Shown here piece by piece: positions 17,761 through 27,698 of a stretch of DNA of 64,000 nucleotides. Every line of letters starts with the position of its first letter. The stretch's first letter is position 1. The notes below the pieces were generated by a model. It saw only the letters and a program-made list of their open reading frames with translations, did no database searches and was not told the DNA's origin. The stretch spans positions 124,001-188,000 of the forward strand of contig NZ_JAHXZS010000002.1 of the NCBI RefSeq assembly GCF_019740335.1, written 5' to 3'. The translations under genes and the position numbers were made by a program. The DNA comes from Alteraquisediminimonas sediminicola. Lineage in GTDB: Bacteria; Pseudomonadota; Alphaproteobacteria; Sphingomonadales; Sphingomonadaceae.

Positions 17761-20073
17761 CTATGGCGCCTTTAGCCCTAATTTGATGGTGAACCAGAAG
17801 CTGCTCCCCTGCCCCGGCGTCGATTTGACGTCGATGTCACCGCCCATCAGGGCCACCAGCTTCTTGCAGATTGCCAGCCCCAACCCAGTGCCGCCAAATC
17901 GGCGCGTGGTTGAACTATCTGCCTGCACAAAGTCTTGGAATAGTCGCGCCTGTTCTTCCTCGCTCATGCCGATACCGCTGTCAGACACGGTGAACCGCAG
18001 CCCCAGCTCAGTCTGAGTCCTCTCAACGGCGGCAATATGGAGCGTAATTTCACCATGTTCTGTGAACTTCAACGCATTGCTGACGAGGTTAAGTAATATT
18101 TGGTTGAGGCGCACCTGATCGCCGACCAACATGGTCGGTAGATCTGCATCGACATCGATCAGGAAGCGCACATCATCGCTGCGCGCCATCACATGCGCGA
18201 GGTCTGTCAGACCTGACAATATCTCGCTCAGTTCGAACGGTCGGTGCTCGATTGTCAGCTTGCCTGCCTCGATCTTGGAAAAATCCAATATATCGTTGAT
18301 CACACCCATCAACTTGCGCGCAGCGGCGTCTACCCGCTGCACATAATGGCGCTGCCGTTCATTCAAATCTGTCGTCAGCGCGAGTTGCGCCATACCAATG
18401 ATAATCGACATCGGCGTTCGTATTTCATGGCTCATGATCGACATGAAATTGGACTTCGTCCGCAATGATTCCTCGGCGATATCACGCGCCCGCACCATCG
18501 CTTGTTCCGCTTCTTTTTGGGTGGTGATATCAATCCACGCCCCCACCAGCCCCGCAATCCGTCCTTCCGCGTCGGTGAAAGCGGTAAGCCGATATATCAT
18601 CGGGTGCAGAACGCCCTGCGCGTCCGGGATCAGCGCCTCATTGTCATAGCTGCCACCCTCGTCCAAAATACGACGATTGACCTCGGCGTAATGTGCCCGA
18701 TCCGATTCCGGTAATTTGATAAAATCTGCGACACTGACGCCGATAACCTCCTCTGGCTTCACATCAAACCAATCGAGGAACGCCTTGTTAAAGCCGATAT
18801 ATCGACCTTCCTTGTCTTTATAGAAAATCGGATAAGGGACAGCTTCCAGCAATGTTTGCCGGAATTTGATTTGCGCGGCCAGCGACCTCTCATACGTCTT
18901 GCGTTCTGAAAGGTCATGCACCACCACCAACACGCATTGGCTGCGGTTTCCCGATGCTGGCAAATGGGTTAGCCCGAGTTCGACAGGAAATTCTTCGCCC
19001 GATTTTCGGACCGCCCGAAACTCCCCCTTCATACGACCAACGCGTCGGTCCATGCCCGCCGCATGGAAAGAGGCGCGCAACCCAACATGGACAGAACGGA
19101 CATCCGGCGGCACGAGACGATCCACCTCAAGCCCTGTCATCGCACCGGGTTCATAGCCAAAAACGGCATGCGCATGCGGATTGGCCTCAAGAATCGTGCC
19201 TGCCGCATCGATGGTGAGCAGCGCCTCAGGCACGGAATCTACTATACAGCGCAACCACGCTTCCGCGTCTTGATGGCGGTGACGCACTGCATCCAGTTCG
19301 ATCACCGTCTCTTGATAGCCCCGCAGGGCACGGGCGAGGTCACCGATTTCATTCGGCTCTTCGGTGAGGCGGAATTGAATGGCTGTTTCGCCTGCGGCGA
19401 GACGTTGCGCCTTGTTGGTCAGGCGTCCCAGCGGCTGCAACACGCGGCGCGTGAAATAACCATAGAGCATCAACATCACTACCGCCAAATTCACGCCCAT
19501 CGCCGCAATGGCGATGCGCATCGACTTGTCGATCGACCTGTTGAGATCATCAACGCGACGTTCCAGCCGCCCCCGCATCGAACGCTCAAGAATATCGATG
19601 CTACCGATAATGGACCTGACCTGATCGTCCTTGCGCTTGCTGAAATCCCATTCCACAGCTTGCGCTCTGCGTCCCTGCCGCATCAAGGCGATGGCTTTGG
19701 CCGTCTCCGACAGCAAAATTTCGGTGTCCTGATGCGCCAGACGCAAGATGCTTGATTCGTTTTCGGTTAGGCCGTGGCGCTGTAACTGCTCCAGCATAGG
19801 CTGGTCGGAAAACGTGCGTTGCCGCATAGGCTCACGCGGTCGAATCGTCGCACGCGTCCGCATATTGTCGCGAAGATACTGATGAATAACATCCGCATTC
19901 GCGACGGTAATGCGTCGAAGGCTGGCAAGTTGTTCGGCACTCTGGTGCAACGCGATCAACGCATCCCGGCGTTGTTCTGCCTGATAAAAAACGAATCCAC
20001 TGCTCATGCCAGATGTCACGGTCAATATGATGGCAAGGCCCGCTGCCAACTGGCCAGCTTGCTTCAGTCGCAT
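17761..20073 (-). CDS. PAS-containing sensor histidine kinase
   Basis: 770-residue membrane sensor kinase. Order: TM1 (about 9-30), a periplasmic helical domain of about 150 residues, TM2 (about 187-207), HAMP (208-262), PAS 1 (274-390, starting CIVDSVPEALLTIDAAG), PAS 2 (405-520, AVPYPIFYKDKEGRYIGFN), HisKA with phospho-acceptor H549 in SHEIRTPM, and HATPase with LLNLVSNALKFTEHG, DSGIGMSEEE and RFGGTGLGLAI. There is no receiver of its own. It follows a stand-alone receiver gene by 7 bases, and the two form an operon. Confidence 0.92.
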   Translation of the reverse strand: MRLKQAGQLAAGLAIILTVTSGMSSGFVFYQAEQRRDALIALHQSAEQLASLRRITVANADVIHQYLRDNMRTRATIRPREPMRQRTFSDQPMLEQLQRHGLTENESSILRLAHQDTEILLSETAKAIALMRQGRRAQAVEWDFSKRKDDQVRSIIGSIDILERSMRGRLERRVDDLNRSIDKSMRIAIAAMGVNLAVVMLMLYGYFTRRVLQPLGRLTNKAQRLAAGETAIQFRLTEEPNEIGDLARALRGYQETVIELDAVRHRHQDAEAWLRCIVDSVPEALLTIDAAGTILEANPHAHAVFGYEPGAMTGLEVDRLVPPDVRSVHVGLRASFHAAGMDRRVGRMKGEFRAVRKSGEEFPVELGLTHLPASGNRSQCVLVVVHDLSERKTYERSLAAQIKFRQTLLEAVPYPIFYKDKEGRYIGFNKAFLDWFDVKPEEVIGVSVADFIKLPESDRAHYAEVNRRILDEGGSYDNEALIPDAQGVLHPMIYRLTAFTDAEGRIAGLVGAWIDITTQKEAEQAMVRARDIAEESLRTKSNFMSIMSHEIRTPMSIIIGMAQLALTTDLNERQRHYVQRVDAAARKLMGVINDILDFSKIEAGKLTIEHRPFELSEILSGLTDLAHVMARSDDVRFLIDVDADLPTMLVGDQVRLNQILLNLVSNALKFTEHGEITLHIAAVERTQTELGLRFTVSDSGIGMSEEEQARLFQDFVQADSSTTRRFGGTGLGLAICKKLVALMGGDIDVKSTPGQGSSFWFTIKLGLKAP

Positions 20074-20080
20074 GATGGCC

Positions 20081-20449
20081 TCATTTGTTCAAAAACTTCC
20101 GAACCGAAGCGGCAAGCGCCATTGGCTCAAAAGGTTTTTGAATAAAATCAATGATGCCCAGCCCCTCAAACTCCTCAATCTCATGCGGCTGGGCGCGCGC
20201 CGATACGAAGACGACCGGCACAATTGAGGTCTCGGGCAATGCACGCAACCGCCTAAAAATAGTGGGACCGTCCATTTCGGGCATCATCACGTCGAGGAGA
20301 ATGATGTCTGGCCGCCATTGCACCGCAAGGATCAGCGCTTCTCGACCGGAGGAGCAAACCTTGACTTCCAAGGTCGGGTCCCACTGCAATGATATCTCTG
20401 CAATTTCACATAAATCGAGATCATCATCAACATACAGAACTCGTGCCAT
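20081..20449 (-). CDS. Single-domain response regulator
   Basis: 122-residue CheY-type receiver without an output domain. The acid pocket is YVDDDLDL (residues 6-13), the phospho-acceptor is D53 in LLDVMMPEMDG, and the conserved Thr/Ser and Lys are in VFVSARA and FIQKPF. It is the first gene of the pair with the PAS histidine kinase, its likely phosphodonor. Lacking DNA binding, it must act through protein contacts or as a phosphate relay. Confidence 0.92.
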   Translation of the reverse strand: MARVLYVDDDLDLCEIAEISLQWDPTLEVKVCSSGREALILAVQWRPDIILLDVMMPEMDGPTIFRRLRALPETSIVPVVFVSARAQPHEIEEFEGLGIIDFIQKPFEPMALAASVRKFLNK

Positions 20450-21141
20450 TCATCATATCCACTTTGCCCGAGCTCTGGTTTTGGGTCATCCGGCGGCGCA
20501 TCTGACATCCTTCGTCGCCCGCCAAAAATTAAATTTTCTTAACATGGCGGGCGCTATGCCGCAACAATCTGAACCGAGGATCACACTCGCTGTTTTCGAC
20601 GCCAGCAAAGTGACTGTGCTGACAACAATCATCTGTGATCGGCCTATGCCAACGGCAATCACAGCGTCAATGTCGCCGCATGCTGCCGCCGGATCTGCAC
20701 CGAGAGCCAAGGCTGCGCCACATGGAGTTCCGCCGCCGGGCACTGTCAGGAATTGGTGGCAAAAGATGGCGGCTTTACGGGCTTCGTCGATAGCAATCGC
20801 GCCAAGCCATGGATTGCGGCGATGCGCGGTACGGCACAGGGAAGCGGGCCTGCCACCCAGCGCGTTGACGATGATGGCGGTGGGTCCGGCGGGCATTCTG
20901 TTCAGCATGGTCATCCGCACGCACGCACCCGGCTCAACCTCACGCTTTGAGGTCGCGCCGCAAATACCGCTGCGTCACCGCCTTATAAAGGCGATCCGTT
21001 TTGCTACGCCCTGTATCGCAGGATTGATCCTCGTCTTGGGACAAAAGAGCAAAGCCTGAACCGCCGCTTAGGGTCGGGGAATAACGATCTGATGCTGGGC
21101 TGGCGACCTCCTGCAACAGGCAAGCCGCCAGCCCGCACGGA
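20450..21141. other. 692-base region without a supported gene
   Basis: Open frames exist on both strands but none resembles a family I know and their composition looks like chance. One plus-strand frame (about 20640-20950) encodes a cysteine-rich stretch (CCRRICTESQGCATW, then GHCQELVAKDGGF) reminiscent of a PAN/Apple module, but it has no start codon in place; it may be a decayed gene. The region also holds the promoter of the response regulator. Confidence 0.4.
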
Positions 21142-22317
21142 TTAAAGGACTTCGAACAGCCCGGCTGCGCCCATGCCGCCGCCCACGCACATGGTCACGA
21201 CCACATAACGCACGCCCCGGCGCTTGCCCTCGATCAGCGCATGACCAACCATGCGCGCGCCCGACATGCCATAAGGATGGCCGATCGAAATCGCGCCGCC
21301 ATTGACGTTCAGGCGGTCATTGGGAATGCCCAGCCGGTCACGGCAATAGAGGACCTGCACCGCAAATGCCTCATTCAGTTCCCACAGGCCGATATCTTCC
21401 ATCTTCAGCCCATGCGCCTTGAGCAGCTTCGGAATGGCGAACACCGGCCCGATCCCCATTTCATCGGGTTCCGTCCCGGCAACCGCGATGCCGACATAAC
21501 GGCCAAGCGGCGTCAAACCGCGTGCGGCCGCCAGCGATGCCTCCATCACCACGCATGCCGAGGCACCGTCCGATAATTGGCTGGCATTGCCGGCGGTGAT
21601 CACCCCGGTCGGGCCGACCACCGGCTTCAACGATTTCAACCCTTCAAGCTGCGTATCCGGGCGATTGCCCTCATCCTTGGCGAGCGTGACTTCCTGCATC
21701 GAAACCTCGCCGGTTTCCTTGTTCTGCACCGCCATATTGGCAGTCACGCTGATGATTTCAGCGTCAAACGCCCCCGCTACCTGCGCCGCCGCCGTGCGCT
21801 GTTGGGACTGGAACGCATATTCATCCTGCAGATCACGGCTGATATTGTAGCGGCTGGCCACCGTCTCGGCGGTTTGCAGCATCGGCATATAGGCGGCCGG
21901 CACCATCGCAACCAATTCCGGGTCCGGCGTCACGCGCAGTTCTTTGGTCTGGACCAGCGACACGGATTCGACCCCGCCCGCCACGCAGACGTTCATCCCG
22001 TCGACAATCACCTGCTTGGCAGCCATCGAAATCGCCATCAGGCCAGAGGCGCATTGACGGTCGATCGACTGGGCCGCGACGGTGACGGGCAAGCCCGCGC
22101 GCAGCGCCGCATTGCGGGCGATGGTATATTGCGAGCCTTGCTGCAACGCCGCGCCCATGATCACATCGTCGATTTCCGCCGGATCGACACCTGCGCGGGC
22201 CACGGCAGCGCGGATCGCATGTGCGCCCAATGTCGGCGCATGGGTAGCGTTGAAAGCCCCGCGATAAGCGCGGCCAATCGGGGTGCGGGCAGTAGAAACA
22301 ATAACGGCATCACGCAT
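21142..22317 (-). CDS. Thiolase (acetyl-CoA C-acyltransferase)
   Basis: 391-residue thiolase that cleaves 3-ketoacyl-CoA with CoA. Catalytic residues: C89 in [10 protein letters not shown], the [10 protein letters not shown] histidine near residue 347 and the C-terminal [10 protein letters not shown] cysteine. The NEAFAVQ motif is present. AGAGGAA precedes the ATG. Last gene of the nine-gene operon beginning with the BVMO, 47 bases behind the cyclase gene. It presumably releases acetyl-CoA or a related product at the end of the pathway. Confidence 0.92.
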   Translation of the reverse strand: MRDAVIVSTARTPIGRAYRGAFNATHAPTLGAHAIRAAVARAGVDPAEIDDVIMGAALQQGSQYTIARNAALRAGLPVTVAAQSIDRQCASGLMAISMAAKQVIVDGMNVCVAGGVESVSLVQTKELRVTPDPELVAMVPAAYMPMLQTAETVASRYNISRDLQDEYAFQSQQRTAAAQVAGAFDAEIISVTANMAVQNKETGEVSMQEVTLAKDEGNRPDTQLEGLKSLKPVVGPTGVITAGNASQLSDGASACVVMEASLAAARGLTPLGRYVGIAVAGTEPDEMGIGPVFAIPKLLKAHGLKMEDIGLWELNEAFAVQVLYCRDRLGIPNDRLNVNGGAISIGHPYGMSGARMVGHALIEGKRRGVRYVVVTMCVGGGMGAAGLFEVL

Positions 22318-22364
22318 GGTAAATTCCTCTTGTTGCGACAGGTCTCGCCTGCCTTGATGATCTA

Positions 22365-23141
22365 TCAGTTATCGAAAATAGCGACGGCCCGCGTCCAGCC
22401 CGCCGAAGCGCCCCGGATCTTCACGGGGAAACAGGAGATCATGAACCCGGTCGCGGGCAAGACCTCAAGATTGTGCAGCTTTTCAAGATGGCAATAGCCG
22501 ATATCCCGTCCGGCCTTATGGCCTTCCCAGATCAGCCCCGCATCACCGGTTTCTTCATAACGCTGACGGGTATGGACGAACGGGGCATCCCAGCTCCAGC
22601 CATCGGTGCCGGTCAGGCGCACGCCGCGTTCGAGCAGATACATCGTCGCATCATAGCCCATACCGCAACCTGCGGTGACATAATCGTCGCGGCCATAACG
22701 CTTGCCTGCCGCCGTGTTGACGACGACGATTTCAAGCGGCGACAAGACATGGCCGATCCGGTCAAGCTCGGCGGCGACATCAGCCGCCGTGACGACATAG
22801 CCATCGTCGAAATGCCGGAAATCAAGCTTCACCCCCGGTTGGAAGCACCAATCGAGCGGCACCTCGTCAATCGTCATCGCCCTTTCGCCGCCATTCATCG
22901 TCGAGGCGAAATGATAAGGCGCATCCAGATGAGTGCCATTATGGGTGATCAGCTCGATCTTCTCGATCGCCCATGCCTCTTCGTCCGGCAGGTCCTTTTG
23001 TTCGAGACCGGGGAAGAAGCCGAGCAACTCCGGCACCGACATCTTATGATTGATATATTCGATCTTGGGCCGATAGATCGGCGGATCGGAAACCACGTCA
23101 TTTTCCAGATAAACCGAGATGTCGATGATCTTGCGCGCCAT
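22365..23141 (-). CDS. Cyclase-family metal hydrolase (kynurenine formamidase-like)
   Basis: 258 residues. The diagnostic [12 protein letters not shown] (HxGTHxDxP, metal ligands) is at about residues 68-79, with [15 protein letters not shown], a second ligand region near [23 protein letters not shown], and the C-terminal [12 protein letters not shown] typical of the cyclase/KynB fold. Members hydrolyse amides, lactones or cyclic ketones. No tryptophan pathway genes are nearby, so kynurenine degradation is unlikely; ring opening or ester hydrolysis in the local pathway fits better (inference). Three bases separate it from the BKACE gene upstream. Confidence 0.85.
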   Translation of the reverse strand: MARKIIDISVYLENDVVSDPPIYRPKIEYINHKMSVPELLGFFPGLEQKDLPDEEAWAIEKIELITHNGTHLDAPYHFASTMNGGERAMTIDEVPLDWCFQPGVKLDFRHFDDGYVVTAADVAAELDRIGHVLSPLEIVVVNTAAGKRYGRDDYVTAGCGMGYDATMYLLERGVRLTGTDGWSWDAPFVHTRQRYEETGDAGLIWEGHKAGRDIGYCHLEKLHNLEVLPATGFMISCFPVKIRGASAGWTRAVAIFDN

Positions 23142-23144
23142 GAT

Positions 23145-24071
23145 CTAGAACTCCACCCTGTCGCCGCCCTTGAGGCCCAACATCGCCCTCGCCTCGGCGG
23201 GGGTTGCAGGCTCGTGACCCATTTCCCGGATGATGCGGACAATCTTTTCGACCTGCTGGGCATTGGATGTCGCCAGCACTCCGCGTTCGATGAACAGGCT
23301 GTCTTCCAGCCCGACACGGACATGGCCGCCCATCAACGCCGCCTGCGTCAGGAACGGCATCTGGTGCCGCCCGGCAGCCAGCACCGACCATTGGAAATTT
23401 TCCTTGCCGAACAAGCGATCAGCCGTCGCCTTCATGAACATCAGATTTTCAAGATCCGGCCCGATCCCGCCCAATATACCGAAAATCATCTGGATGAAAA
23501 AGGGTGACTTGATAACGCCGCGATCGACGAAATGCGCCAGATTATAGAGATGGCTGACATCATAGCATTCATGCTCGAACCGCGTGCCGGCCTCGCCCAA
23601 TGTCTCGATGATATAGGCAATGTCGCGGAACGTGTTGCGAAAGATATAATCGTCCGAATTCACGACATAATCCTGCTCCCAGCCATGTTTCCATTGCTCG
23701 ATCCGCTTGGCAGCGGGGAAGAAGGAGAAGTTCATGCTCCCCATGTTGAGCGAGCACATTTCCGGCTTGAATCTTGTGGCCGCCGCCAGCCGGTCCTGCA
23801 CCGCCATCGTCGCCGAACCGCCCGTGGTGATATTGACCACGGCATCGGTGCGCTGGCGGATCACCTGCAGGAATTGCGCATATACGTCCGGATTCCCGGT
23901 GGGCGCGCCCGTATCGGGATCGCGGGCATGGAGATGGAGGATCGCGGCCCCCGCCTCTGCCGCCGCAATGCCCTGATCCGCGATTTCCTGCGGCGTGATC
24001 GGCAACGCATCGGACATTGTCGGGGTGTGCGCGCCGCCCGTCACGGCGCAGGTGATGATGATCTTGCTCAT
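23145..24071 (-). CDS. BKACE family beta-keto acid cleavage enzyme
   Basis: 308-residue TIM-barrel enzyme of the 3-keto-5-aminohexanoate cleavage family (DUF849), which condenses a beta-keto acid with acetyl-CoA to give acetoacetate and a new CoA ester. The zinc motif HLHARDPDTGAPTGNP is at about 46-61; the N-terminal ITCAVTGGAHTPTMS and the C-terminal GGHVRVGLEDSLFIERG are standard. No lysine fermentation genes accompany it, so its substrate is some other beta-keto acid. Starts by a 4-base overlap with the SnoaL gene. Confidence 0.88.
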   Translation of the reverse strand: MSKIIITCAVTGGAHTPTMSDALPITPQEIADQGIAAAEAGAAILHLHARDPDTGAPTGNPDVYAQFLQVIRQRTDAVVNITTGGSATMAVQDRLAAATRFKPEMCSLNMGSMNFSFFPAAKRIEQWKHGWEQDYVVNSDDYIFRNTFRDIAYIIETLGEAGTRFEHECYDVSHLYNLAHFVDRGVIKSPFFIQMIFGILGGIGPDLENLMFMKATADRLFGKENFQWSVLAAGRHQMPFLTQAALMGGHVRVGLEDSLFIERGVLATSNAQQVEKIVRIIREMGHEPATPAEARAMLGLKGGDRVEF

Positions 24072-24916
24072 GATGCTCCCAATTCCGCCGCATTCAGGCC
24101 AAGCAGATGGCGATAGAGGCCAAGGCGGTCCGCTGAAATCTGCACATGCGCCACGCGACCGTCCTGCACCGTCACCATCCCGGCAAAAGGCAGCACAACC
24201 TTCTGGCCGATGAGGCGGGGATCGATATCGTCGAAACCGCCCATGTAGCGGCCATGACCATCGGCATGAAAAGCCACCCGATTGCCCGCGCTGAATAGTT
24301 GATTGATCCGCACTTCATCCGGCGCGATCAGTGCCGCAAAACTGGGACCTTCCATGCAGATCGCATCGATCTGCGCCGGATCGACAATCGAACCCGGCTC
24401 ATTGAGCCATGCCCGTGCGACAGCTTCGGTGGCAGGCTGGGGCAAGGCATCGGCAACATCCCAAGGGGCCTGGTGCGGCGCAAGAATAGCATCGCAAATG
24501 CCGGTCTTGAGCTGTCGCTTGCGCGCGAAATAATCCTCTTCTGCCCAGCCCCGGCGCAACCGCCCGTTTTCAATCTGGAACAGGGTGATACCGCCCCATG
24601 CCGCCGCGCAACCCGGTTGACGGATTGCGACGCCATGTTCGGTAAAGCGCATCGCCACCGCATCCGGGCCGATGATGACATCATGCACCGTCACGCACAG
24701 GCCGGGAAATTGTTCCAATTGCGCGACCGTCGCCGGGAGATAGACGTCATCGCGCCCATCGAGCACAACGCCGCTGATCGACAGGCAATAGGCCGGGTCC
24801 ATCACCCATTGCGTGGCCGCCGGATTATGCGCGGTCAGAAAATCGACCGCAAATCCGCGCAGCAATCGCGCGGATGCGCTGATGCCGGGGATCGAGATCG
24901 GGTGCGCGTCCATCAT
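24068..24916 (-). CDS. Double SnoaL/NTF2-like domain protein
   Basis: 282 residues that read as two SnoaL-like alpha+beta domains in tandem. Domain 1 covers about 15-135 (FLTAHNPAATQWVMDPAYCLSI ... WGGITLFQIENGRLRRGWAEEDYFARKRQL) and domain 2 about 155-275 (ARAWLNEPGSIVDPAQI ... VLPFAGMVTVQDGRVAHVQISADRLGLYRHLLG). Single-domain relatives include polyketide cyclases and limonene epoxide hydrolase, so a lyase, isomerase or hydrolase role is possible. Four-base overlaps on both sides (acyl-CoA synthetase and BKACE) embed it in the operon. Confidence 0.78.
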   Translation of the reverse strand: MMDAHPISIPGISASARLLRGFAVDFLTAHNPAATQWVMDPAYCLSISGVVLDGRDDVYLPATVAQLEQFPGLCVTVHDVIIGPDAVAMRFTEHGVAIRQPGCAAAWGGITLFQIENGRLRRGWAEEDYFARKRQLKTGICDAILAPHQAPWDVADALPQPATEAVARAWLNEPGSIVDPAQIDAICMEGPSFAALIAPDEVRINQLFSAGNRVAFHADGHGRYMGGFDDIDPRLIGQKVVLPFAGMVTVQDGRVAHVQISADRLGLYRHLLGLNAAELGAS

Positions 24917-26484
24917 GTTGTCCCTTCCGCTTGTAAGGCGCGCAATTCATGTTTGAGCACCTTGCCCGAGGCATTGCGCGGCAATGCCGCCAGCATCACA
25001 AACGACGTCGGGCATTTATAATGGGCGAGCCGCGCCCGCGTGAATTCTCGCAATGCCGTGTCCGTCACCGTCTCGCCGGGCTTCAGGACGACAAAAGCGC
25101 GCGGCGTTTCCCCCCAGCGCGGATGCGGGACCCCGACAACCGCGACCTCCTTGACCGCCTGATGAGTGTGCAGGACATTTTCGATTTCCGTCGGATAGAT
25201 ATTCTCGCCGCCTGAGACGATCATGTCCTTGTAGCGATCACGGATATAGACATAGCCATCCGCGTCCAGACAGGCCGCATCGCCGGTGCGCAGCCACCCG
25301 TCCGGCGTGATCGTGGCCGCCGTTGCCTGTGGGTTTTCCCAATAGCCGCGCATATTCATGCCCGACCGCACCCATATTTCCCCGACCTCGCCGGAGGCAA
25401 CCCGCTGACCCTGCGCCGGGTCCATGATCGCCAGTTCCACCCAGGGAAAGGGGCGACCGCATGACCGCAGGCGTTCGGCATGGGGACCATCAAGCGCGTG
25501 ATCTTCGGGCGGCAGGGAAATCACCGTGCCGGATGTTTCGGTCATGCCATAGGCATGGGAAAAGCTGCAGCCAAAGGCCGCCAGCGCGCGCGCGAGCAAT
25601 GTCGGGCTCATCGCCGCGCCGCCATAGATCATGCGCTCCATGCTGTCGGGCACATCGCCGCATTCTTCAGCGCGATCGACAAGTTGCTGGATCACGGTCG
25701 GCACGAAAAAACCATGGGTGGCATGATGGCGGCGCATCGCATCCATCACGGTTTTCGCATCCGCCTGACGAACGAGGACCGTTTTGCCGCCTTGGCTGAG
25801 CGCCATCATCCCATAGCCAATCCCGCCGATATGAAATAGCGGCATCGCCACAAGGTTGACGCTGGCCGCCGAGAAACTCCATGCCTCAGCGGCGGTGCGC
25901 CCGACAAAGGACAGGTTGCGGTGGCTGATCATGACGCCCTTGGGCTGGCCCGTGGTCCCGGATGTATAGAGCAGCAACACCGCATCATCCGGTGCATAAA
26001 CGAGGCACGGGTCCTGCGCAGATGCCGCATCCCGCCATGTCGCATAGTCCTGATCGATATTGATCCGCACCAGCGGCGTCGTCACCTCATCCAGCAGCGA
26101 TACGAGCGACGCGGCATATAACAGCACGCGCGGCCTGCCATTTGCGACAATGGCCGCGATCTCGCGCGCCGACAGCCGCCAGTTCAACGGCATCATGATC
26201 GCGCCCGCCTTGGCGCAGCCATAGATCAGCTCATAGGAAAGCGGCGAGCTCATATCGAGCAGGGCCACGCGATCCCCCGGCTGCACACCTTGCGCGATCA
26301 GGGCATTGGCGACCTTGTTGCTGCGGTCGTCCAATGCCTGAAAGCTGATCGCCTCATCTTCATAGGCAAGGCAAATGGCCTGAGGCGAACGCGCCGCATG
26401 ATGCCGAAGCAGATCAACAAGGCTATGCCCCATTTCATCCTCCGAACCCGGCATCAGTGGCGGCACGATCGCATTGGCCATCAT
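24913..26484 (-). CDS. Acyl-CoA synthetase (AMP-forming)
   Basis: 523-residue ANL-superfamily ligase that activates a carboxylic acid as its CoA thioester via an acyl adenylate. Motifs: LLYTSGTTGQPKGVMISH (P-loop A3), AYGMTETSG (A5), GWLRTGDAACLDADGYVYIRDR (A7-A8) and the catalytic lysine in NASGKVLKHELR (A10). The frame runs further upstream into the acyl-CoA dehydrogenase, but MMANAIVPP starts 5 bases after that gene's stop behind a GAGGGTG site. Part of the BVMO operon; likely activates the acid produced after ester hydrolysis. Confidence 0.92.
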   Translation of the reverse strand: MMANAIVPPLMPGSEDEMGHSLVDLLRHHAARSPQAICLAYEDEAISFQALDDRSNKVANALIAQGVQPGDRVALLDMSSPLSYELIYGCAKAGAIMMPLNWRLSAREIAAIVANGRPRVLLYAASLVSLLDEVTTPLVRINIDQDYATWRDAASAQDPCLVYAPDDAVLLLYTSGTTGQPKGVMISHRNLSFVGRTAAEAWSFSAASVNLVAMPLFHIGGIGYGMMALSQGGKTVLVRQADAKTVMDAMRRHHATHGFFVPTVIQQLVDRAEECGDVPDSMERMIYGGAAMSPTLLARALAAFGCSFSHAYGMTETSGTVISLPPEDHALDGPHAERLRSCGRPFPWVELAIMDPAQGQRVASGEVGEIWVRSGMNMRGYWENPQATAATITPDGWLRTGDAACLDADGYVYIRDRYKDMIVSGGENIYPTEIENVLHTHQAVKEVAVVGVPHPRWGETPRAFVVLKPGETVTDTALREFTRARLAHYKCPTSFVMLAALPRNASGKVLKHELRALQAEGTT

Positions 26485-26489
26485 CACCC

Positions 26490-27671
26490 TCAATAGCTTT
26501 TGGGCAGACCGAGACTGTGCTGCGCCACATAGTTGAGAATCATCTCGCGGCTGACCGGCGCGGTCTTGTGCAAGCGTGCCACAAACCACAAATCTGCCAA
26601 GCCATATTCAAACGACAGGCCATTGCCGCCATGGGTCTGGATCGCCTGATCCAGCGCCTTGAGCGAGGATTCCGCTGCCGAGAATTTGGCCATGTTCGCG
26701 GCCTCGGCGGCATCTTCTCCACGATCGTAAAGATCGGCGGCGCGCGCCGCGAGCAAACGGGCGGCCTGCACATTGATATAGGCCTCAGCCAATGGGTGCG
26801 CGACACCCTGGTGCGCGCCGATCGGGCTTTTCCACACGCTGCGCTCGCGCGCATATTGTGCGGCTTTGGACAGGGCAAAGCGCGAAATGCCGTTGTTGAT
26901 GGCGGCCGCAGCGACCCGTTCGGGATTAAGGCCGACAAAGACCTGACGCAGGCCCGCACCGCGTTCGCCGACCAGCGCATCGTCCGCCAGTTCGACATTG
27001 TCGAAAAACACGAAGAACTGACGCTCAGTCGTCCGCACGGCGGCATCGATCTGCTGCAAGGTGATACCCGGCGTGTCGGTCGGCACCACGAACAGGGACA
27101 AGGCGGAGCGCCCCTCTTCCACCACGATATCGCCATCGCGGGCAACCACCATCACCGCCTCGGACTCGTCGATGCCCGACGTCCAATATTTGGCCCCGTT
27201 CAGCACCCAGCCCTTTTCCGTCTTGCGGGCCGTGGTCGTGACTTTATGGGTGTTCGACCCGGCATCCGGTTCGGTAATGGCGAACGCCATTTTCCGGCTG
27301 CCATTGGCAAGGCCGGGCAGCCATTTGTTCTTCAACTCGTCCGAACCGAAACCGGCGATGATCGGCGCACAGATCGACGCGATCACCAGCGACAGCATCG
27401 GGCAGCCATGCGCCGCGCATTCCTCGATCACGATATTGAGTTCTGCCAGGCCGCCACCGCTGCCGCCGAATTCTTCCGGGATATGCACGCCGAGGAACCC
27501 GGCGTCGCCCAGTTCCTTCCACAGTTCGACCGGCTGGGTGCCATTGGCGACATGTGCCTGAAAATAGCTACGGCCAAATTTGCCGACAAGTTTCGCCACG
27601 CTTTCACGCAAATCACGATGATGATCTGCGGTATCCACCAATGGTGAAAAGAACATCGGTTCAGCTGACAT
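26490..27671 (-). CDS. Acyl-CoA dehydrogenase
   Basis: 393-residue FAD enzyme introducing the alpha,beta double bond in an acyl-CoA. Family signatures: AFAITEPDAGSNTHKV (signature 1, about 128-143), KYWTSGIDESEAVMVVAR, and QTHGGNGLSFEYGLADLWFVAR at the C terminus (signature 2 region). Where many family members have their catalytic glutamate, the sequence reads GLSFEYGLAD, so E is available. The gene sits between the hydroxyacyl-CoA dehydrogenase and the CoA ligase. Confidence 0.92.
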   Translation of the reverse strand: MSAEPMFFSPLVDTADHHRDLRESVAKLVGKFGRSYFQAHVANGTQPVELWKELGDAGFLGVHIPEEFGGSGGGLAELNIVIEECAAHGCPMLSLVIASICAPIIAGFGSDELKNKWLPGLANGSRKMAFAITEPDAGSNTHKVTTTARKTEKGWVLNGAKYWTSGIDESEAVMVVARDGDIVVEEGRSALSLFVVPTDTPGITLQQIDAAVRTTERQFFVFFDNVELADDALVGERGAGLRQVFVGLNPERVAAAAINNGISRFALSKAAQYARERSVWKSPIGAHQGVAHPLAEAYINVQAARLLAARAADLYDRGEDAAEAANMAKFSAAESSLKALDQAIQTHGGNGLSFEYGLADLWFVARLHKTAPVSREMILNYVAQHSLGLPKSY

Positions 27672-27698
27672 TTCAGTTTTCCCTTCTCAAAAATAAAT

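Noticed and set aside
20486-20920. 144-codon minus-strand frame between response regulator and thiolase
   Set aside because: No recognisable domain, no ribosome site, and competing frames of similar length overlap it.
22365-23141. Kynurenine formamidase of tryptophan degradation
   Set aside because: The fold matches, but no kynureninase or tryptophan dioxygenase is nearby and the operon is of beta-oxidation type.
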